Below are positions 6,501 through 9,810 of a stretch of DNA of 9,810 bases, one piece after another. A program made the position numbers and the translations under genes. Source of the DNA: an uncultured Bacteroidaceae bacterium. GTDB taxonomy: Bacteria > Bacteroidota > Bacteroidia > Bacteroidales > Bacteroidaceae. Under the pieces are notes generated by a model that was not told where the DNA came from, made no database searches, and saw only the letters and a list, made by a program, of their open reading frames with translations. Numbering within the stretch: the first letter of the stretch is position 1; each line of letters starts with the position of its first letter. The stretch covers positions 1 to 9,810 of the forward strand of contig CAKQRW010000073.1 of NCBI GenBank assembly GCA_934271655.1, read 5' to 3'.

Positions 6501-8103
6501 CACACGCCACGTCGCATGCCAGCCTGTGCCCATTGAGCGTGACAGCCGCAGAGACATTGCTCAGGTCTATCTTTCCGAAATGAGACTTGTACAGGTCGGC
6601 AGAAGCCTCAACGCATGCATGTGGAGAGAAAAAGTCAAAGCCTCGTCCTTTGGCTGTGGCCTGACCAGAGAAGGCTGCCCTCTCGGCCATCGGTATGTAG
6701 TTGTTGACCACGACACTGTCGAAGCTGATGTCGGCGCTGTATGTCTGCGTGCCAAGCGCGAGCACAGCGTCGGCCTCCAGCTTGGCTCCATGAGCATCTC
6801 GGGCTCTCAGAGCGGCCTTCATGCCCATGTCTGCCAGCAGGTCGTAAAGCTGAGCCTTGCCGTCTGCCACAAAGAGTCCTGGCACATCGAGATGGAGCTT
6901 GCTCACATTGAGAGCCTGCAGGTTGCCACCAGCTTTCAGCTGCACGAAGGCCGGACGCTGCGGAAGCGTCTGCGACATGACCGTACACACGTCCCTGGTG
7001 GCTTCGCCTCCCATGCGCGTGAAGTATATGATGTCGCCCTTGCCCACTTGTCCCTCTGCCAGCAAGGAGAATTGTCCTGGCACAGTGTCGGCAAAGGCGT
7101 TCAGGTCCATGCGGCAGGACAGGCCCAACTGGCTGTCGGCTGTGGCCAACTTGAGTTTGGGCACACTGAGCGACACGCTGTCCATCTCCACCCGCCCGTG
7201 AGCGTCCCTGATGTCCAGCCCCGACTTTTCCCTGGCTGAGAGGTGCACGATGTCAAGGCTCATCTCTCCCGTGCCCTTATACACGAACGAGTCGACCTTG
7301 AGGCTCATGTCCTCAAAAAGGAGATGGGCAGGATCCAGTTGGCCCTGAAGGCGAGGCTGTTTCAACTGTTCGAAGGAAGCCTTAGAGTCTCTCACCCTCA
7401 GCTTTTCCACCTGATACACTTCCTTGCCCAGGTCTAAAAAGGCGCACGCAAAGGCATCGCCTATGTCTGCCTTGGCGTAAAGGCTGTCTGCCCTCGGGGC
7501 GAGATAGACGGCAGCCTTCACCCTCTGCAACTGAAGATTGCGCACGTCAATCTTCCAGTTCACCTTTGCCGATGGCGTAGTGTCTTCTGGCACAGAGTCT
7601 GCAAGGAGCACGGTGAGGTCTGCATCGCGCAGCACCGCCTTGTTTACCACAGCAAGTTCATTCTTCAGATCCGTGCTGTGGGAATCAAGACTCAACTCTC
7701 TGACCGTGCCTCGTATGGCAACGGCGTCTATCAGGTTCCTTGTGTTGATTCTTGCTTCAGAGAGGCGGATGCCATCCACCTCAACACGCATGTCGAACAA
7801 CGGCAAAGCGCGCACGCTCACATCGAGCGCACGGGCATCAACAACCGTGTCACCTTCCTGCACCGCCAGCATGCCTCCTATGGAGAGGTCGAGAGGAAAC
7901 CTCAGGGCCACACGCTCCACGCTCACCTCCATCTGCATCTCCTCGCTCAGCATCTCGGCTGTCTTGTCGACGGCATATTTCTGCACAGGAGGAATGTAAA
8001 TGAGGATGGACAATAGCAGTAAGATGAAAATTGGAGTCAACGCAATCCACATCAGGATTCGCCAACTCCAACCTATTAGTGTATATTTTCCGTATTTCTT
8101 CAT
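3580..8103 (-). CDS. tamB: TamB, translocation and assembly module inner-membrane protein
   Basis: TamB belongs to the AsmA-like bridge proteins: anchored in the inner membrane, it crosses the periplasm as a long beta-structured groove and works with an outer-membrane Omp85 partner, here TamL encoded next door. Known roles in the family are assembly of outer-membrane proteins and movement of phospholipid. The 1507-residue length fits the family. A basic N-terminus (MKKYGKYTLI) leads into one membrane helix (about 17-36), followed by the AsmA-like opening containing AVDKTAEMLSEEM. The middle is a long run of beta-rich segments with few other marks. The C-terminal TamB domain (DUF490) covers roughly the last 400 residues, including FSRHFFSDRLNVVIGGKVS from about 1403. 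The very end (about 1489-1507) is a charged tail rich in Lys, Asp and Glu. The ATG at 8103 is the only start placing a normal membrane anchor at the N-terminus. Order is tamB then tamL, the reverse of tamA-tamB in Escherichia coli. Confidence 0.93.
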   Translation of the reverse strand: MKKYGKYTLIGWSWRILMWIALTPIFILLLLSILIYIPPVQKYAVDKTAEMLSEEMQMEVSVERVALRFPLDLSIGGMLAVQEGDTVVDARALDVSVRALPLFDMRVEVDGIRLSEARINTRNLIDAVAIRGTVRELSLDSHSTDLKNELAVVNKAVLRDADLTVLLADSVPEDTTPSAKVNWKIDVRNLQLQRVKAAVYLAPRADSLYAKADIGDAFACAFLDLGKEVYQVEKLRVRDSKASFEQLKQPRLQGQLDPAHLLFEDMSLKVDSFVYKGTGEMSLDIVHLSAREKSGLDIRDAHGRVEMDSVSLSVPKLKLATADSQLGLSCRMDLNAFADTVPGQFSLLAEGQVGKGDIIYFTRMGGEATRDVCTVMSQTLPQRPAFVQLKAGGNLQALNVSKLHLDVPGLFVADGKAQLYDLLADMGMKAALRARDAHGAKLEADAVLALGTQTYSADISFDSVVVNNYIPMAERAAFSGQATAKGRGFDFFSPHACVEASADLYKSHFGKIDLSNVSAAVTLNGHRLACDVACDNKQLSTSFLLNAELQKHLVSGTLDISLPHIDAQSMGFSDERLEAATSGNVNFSYNWHNLFRVDSHIDALSLFIGSDSLHTDVFDLYAEAKKDSTAATFSTGDCQIAFATPMNMFHLMPRIERLQSETVKQFKKREVNLDHLKRFLPHLSLHADVGSKNPVADILKIYGITFDDFSVNVETSPLAGIVSDGHVYSLAKDETMLDTAFFRITQDSTQLDYNVGLRCHQQPTVPAFKANLEGFLMADQAEARLTYFDKRGRKGIDLGVMAHASDTCITYKLFPEKPVIAFKEFELNEDNYVVMYPKRPIRADVRLASPADSCSISLYADENEFKRQVANVVVNNLNLKQLLTVVPVPGLPSMSGLLNVDANYIDQEENFMVEGTAGVMNFNYDNTRVGDVGTQFTYNPVGDAVHDVEAQLALNGVDVLSLDGQYDASGAGSLDADVDFLDLPMGMLSPFIPDHVVGFKGTMAGCVKATGALDNLALNGGLMPHDVHVLSDMYSLDLTLANDTISFDNSRVTFDNFNFYGANSTPLTLNGYVDFSDMEKLFMSLSLRGTNFKLIEAKRSPRKVLFGDMYGDFFARVIGSVNDLTVRGLVRVLPTTDITYIMSETPLYQGDRLEDIVTFVDFNAPPPSVDEIEKKTFLGIDMLVALNIDDGAKLNGEFSADKQSYVNVQGGGSVTMQYTPEGVLSLQGRYTINEGVMKYTLPVIPLKTFNIRNGSYVEFTGDPTNPLINVAATERVRATVGESSGASRSVAFDVGLKITNSLNDMGLAFTIEAPEDMAVQNELAGCSDEEKNKLAVAMLATGMYLSSTNSKGFTAGNALNSFLQNEINNIAGRALSTMVDINVGMEQTTRDDGSRRTDYSFKFSRHFFSDRLNVVIGGKVSTDGDDTRNESGAYIDDVSLEWRLDNGNTQYVKLFHGKDYSNLIEGELDKNGAGILLRKKVDKLSDLFIWRSKKDDDEEGGASKKKD

Positions 8104-8129
8104 TCAACGGGAATATAAGCTACCGTGCT

Positions 8130-8194
8130 GCTTGGCGCAAGGCGGGCGCTCCATGTCCCACACACGGGAAGGAAGTGCCTGCATCGCGCCAAGC
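8130..8194. repeat. Long imperfect inverted repeat between mdh and tamB
   Basis: GCTTGGCGC (8130-8138) and its perfect complement GCGCCAAGC (8186-8194) bound a 65-base imperfect palindrome. Inside, further positions pair in register, including GC at 8142-8143 with 8181-8182, GGC at 8145-8147 with 8177-8179, and CT at 8149-8150 with 8174-8175. It starts 30 bases after the mdh stop and ends 26 bases before the tamB start. No U-run follows on either strand, so it is not a classic terminator. It may limit read-through, protect the mdh mRNA end, or affect tamB translation. Confidence 0.6.
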
Positions 8195-8223
8195 GCGCGG
8201 CTGCATTTTTCAGTCTGTATGTA

Positions 8224-9216
8224 TTACAAGTTTGGGTTCATTTCCTTCCACTCTGCTACAGGAGGCACGATGCCAAGCTCTACGATCTCATCGCGCATCT
8301 TGCAAAGGTGCTCGTAAGACTTAGCGAGGCTGGCGAGCTCTTCCTCTGTGCCTGCAGGCTCAGTGAAATGAACGCCAGTGGCATCGATAGTGGTAGGCAT
8401 AGCCATCATGACATTCTTGAAGCCGCACTTGTCGCAGTTGACATAGCATCCTGCTGGCAATGTGAACTTCTCGCCACCCATAGCAGCCTCAATCATCTTC
8501 ACAGCATTGTAGGCTGGGCTCTGGAATGAAGAGCGGCCGCGGAGCTTGATGATGTTCGAACCACCCTGCACAGTGTGGTGCTTGATCTCTTCCCAGCGCT
8601 CTGCTGAGAGGCCCATCTCTGAGAGTGGCTTGCCGTCAACCTTGACCTGCGAAGCGAAGACAGCCATCTGCTCGCCGTGGCCACCGTAAGTGTGAGCGCC
8701 AGTAACCTTGTCCTGCTGTACGCCGAACTCAAGGGCGAGGGCCTGCTGCAGACGTGTAGAGTCGAGAGCTGCGAGTGAAGTAAGCTGGTTTGGCTTCAGG
8801 CCAGAGTGGATGAGAGCTGTAAGGGCTGTCACGTCGGCTGGGTTGAAGATAACGACCACGTGCTTTACCTCTGGGCAGTACTTCTTGATGTTGTCGCCAA
8901 ACTCAGCGGCGATCTTGCAGTTGCCCTTGAGGAGGTCCTCACGAGTCATGCCTTCCTTACGTGGCGCACCACCTGAAGAGATGATGTACTTAGCTCCTGT
9001 GAAAGCTTCCTCTGGGTTGACAGTATAAGTTACGTTGGCGCCTGGGAATGCGCACTGCTGAATCTCATCGAACACACCATGAACACCTGGCTCATAGATA
9101 TCGTAAAGACAAATGTTTGGAGTAAGACCGAGCATCAAAGCGCTCTGTACCATGTTTGAGCCAATCATACCGCCGGCTCCAACGATTACAAGTTTCTCGT
9201 CTGTTAAAAATGCCAT
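8224..9216 (-). CDS. mdh: Malate dehydrogenase (NAD-dependent)
   Basis: This cytoplasmic enzyme interconverts malate and oxaloacetate with NAD(H). In fermentative Bacteroidales it works mainly as oxaloacetate reduction on the route to fumarate, succinate and propionate. The 330 residues show the family marks in order: nucleotide-binding GAGGMIG (13-19, GxxGxxG form), Asp39 at the end of the second strand (NAD preference), the mobile loop GAPRKEGMTREDL (83-95) with Arg86 and Arg92, NPAD (125-128), the Asp152/Arg155 pair in LDSTRLQQ, and the catalytic His180 in GGHGEQM. Arg86 with Arg92 and Arg155 favours malate over lactate; spacing agrees with the classic malate dehydrogenases. It is the first gene after a good promoter. 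The start at 9216 puts the first strand close to the N-terminus as expected, and an A/T-rich leader without a Shine-Dalgarno precedes it. A lactate dehydrogenase-like specificity is the only serious alternative. Confidence 0.93.
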   Translation of the reverse strand: MAFLTDEKLVIVGAGGMIGSNMVQSALMLGLTPNICLYDIYEPGVHGVFDEIQQCAFPGANVTYTVNPEEAFTGAKYIISSGGAPRKEGMTREDLLKGNCKIAAEFGDNIKKYCPEVKHVVVIFNPADVTALTALIHSGLKPNQLTSLAALDSTRLQQALALEFGVQQDKVTGAHTYGGHGEQMAVFASQVKVDGKPLSEMGLSAERWEEIKHHTVQGGSNIIKLRGRSSFQSPAYNAVKMIEAAMGGEKFTLPAGCYVNCDKCGFKNVMMAMPTTIDATGVHFTEPAGTEEELASLAKSYEHLCKMRDEIVELGIVPPVAEWKEMNPNL

Positions 9217-9265
9217 AATACAAATATTTTTATGTTTTTGATATTATTTGATCGTTTCTCTTATG

Positions 9266-9298
9266 CAAATTTATCTCTTTTACTTTTCATACACAACA
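9266..9298 (-). promoter_or_regulatory. Promoter of mdh, Bacteroidota type
   Basis: On the minus strand TAAATTTG (9273-9266) fits TAnnTTTG exactly, and TGTTG (9298-9294) lies 20 bases upstream as the -33 element. Start of transcription is expected near 9258-9260, giving a leader of about 43 bases before the mdh ATG. No tamB promoter of similar quality is visible, so tamB and tamL may be read from here through the 8130-8194 inverted repeat. Confidence 0.6.
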
Positions 9299-9613
9299 GT
9301 TGATAGTGTTTTTTGCATTATTTGGCTTTACTTTAACGGTCTTTCGCCATTGCCAAAGCCTCCATTGGCATGTAAGGTAAACAATGCAGGGCAAAGACAG
9401 AGCTTGCGCAAGTTGGCAATCGCCAATGCCATTCTGATGGAAATGAACAAGCCGTGTCAGCAGAAAACGGACTAACGGTCTGCTATGTCTGAAAGTTGGG
9501 TAAAACAACATCCTTCATATACCGATACTGACAACAGGATGACTTAGCACAGATACCTTGCAGAACCTTTTAGACCTTACAATCAGCTTGAATATCTGCT
9601 GGCCACAAGCCAT
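9299..9613. other. Gene-free segment with small palindromes
   Basis: No frame here has the marks of a real protein. Visible structure is limited to TGCCAA and TTGGCA separated by eight bases (around 9351-9370), the perfect palindrome CTTGCGCAAG (9403-9412), a small hairpin TTGGC-AATC-GCCAA (9413-9426), and an isolated ATGACTTAG (9539-9547) that matches the core of the tandem repeat further right. Confidence 0.4.
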
Positions 9614-9747
9614 GTCACTCAGGCTACGCTTGCAAGTCACTTTGGCTACGCAAGCATGTCTCTTAGGCTGCATAAACCTATGACTTAGGCTGCATAAACC
9701 TATGACTTAGACAATGAAAACCTATGACTTAGTTTTATTAACATAAA
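9614..9747. repeat. Degenerate 22-nt tandem repeat
   Basis: Six head-to-tail units can be aligned: 9614-9635, 9636-9657, 9658-9681 (24 nt), 9682-9703, 9704-9725 and a decayed 9726-9747. Read from CTTAG, units 9662-9683 and 9684-9705 are identical over all 22 bases; 9706-9727 keeps both ends (CTTAG and AAACCTATGA). The first two units share GTCACT and GGCTACGC. The unit is not a multiple of three and contains stops, so it is non-coding. No spacers are present, so it is not CRISPR. The remaining bases to 9810 show nothing I can support. Confidence 0.75.
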
Positions 9748-9810
9748 GCTCTAAAGCAGCCAAAGGAGAATAAGAGAGGTTGGAACGTAAACAGTTGGGA
9801 ATGAGTAGAT

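Noticed and set aside
8104..8223. Promoter for tamB in the mdh-tamB spacer
   Set aside because: The best -7 candidates near the tamB start (TAGCTTAT, TATATTCC) match only four of six consensus positions and have no good -33 partner.
9248..9511. Two overlapping frames of about 75 codons, one on each strand, right of mdh
   Set aside because: Both overlap the mdh promoter region or its flank, have no start context or domain, and contradict each other. The plus-strand one starts inside the mdh leader region.
9614..9747. CRISPR array
   Set aside because: Units are contiguous with no spacers between them, and the 22-nt repeats are degenerate.
9801..9810. Start of a rightward gene at the window end (ATGAGTAGAT)
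   Set aside because: Only three codons are visible and no promoter or convincing ribosome binding site precedes them.

Overview
The window looks like chromosome from a member of Bacteroidota, most likely a Prevotella/Segatella-type Bacteroidales. Three things point there: a lipidated Omp85 protein of the TamL kind next to tamB, two promoters fitting the Bacteroidota primary sigma-factor consensus (TTTG or TTG about 20 nt upstream of TAnnTTTG), and gene starts without Shine-Dalgarno sequences. The species is not resolved from sequence alone.

All recognisable genes lie on the minus strand. From right to left: a 510-base gene-free stretch carrying a degenerate 22-nt tandem repeat (9614-9747); a clear promoter (9266-9298); a malate dehydrogenase gene (9216-8224); a 120-base spacer dominated by a long imperfect inverted repeat (8130-8194); tamB (8103-3580); a 124-base spacer with an operator-like repeat pair; and tamL (3455-1008). 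TamB and TamL should form the two halves of a translocation and assembly module: TamB is anchored in the inner membrane and spans the periplasm, TamL is a lipidated outer-membrane barrel. Malate dehydrogenase is a central-carbon enzyme with no obvious link to the module beyond co-orientation.

The left 1 kb has no conventional gene but is not featureless. It holds a hairpin that may end tamL transcription, REP-like palindromes, and a second strong minus-strand promoter (543-575). Downstream of that promoter lies about 450 nt of DNA predicted to make a highly folded RNA. It has a perfect 12-bp helix closing a roughly 300-nt domain, a multi-segment stem, an 11-bp helix, and a terminator-like hairpin followed by U6. 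The terminator and the 11-bp helix compete for the same bases. A reading frame opens just past the terminator at base 42 and runs off the window. This leader or free-standing RNA is the best candidate for something undescribed in the window.
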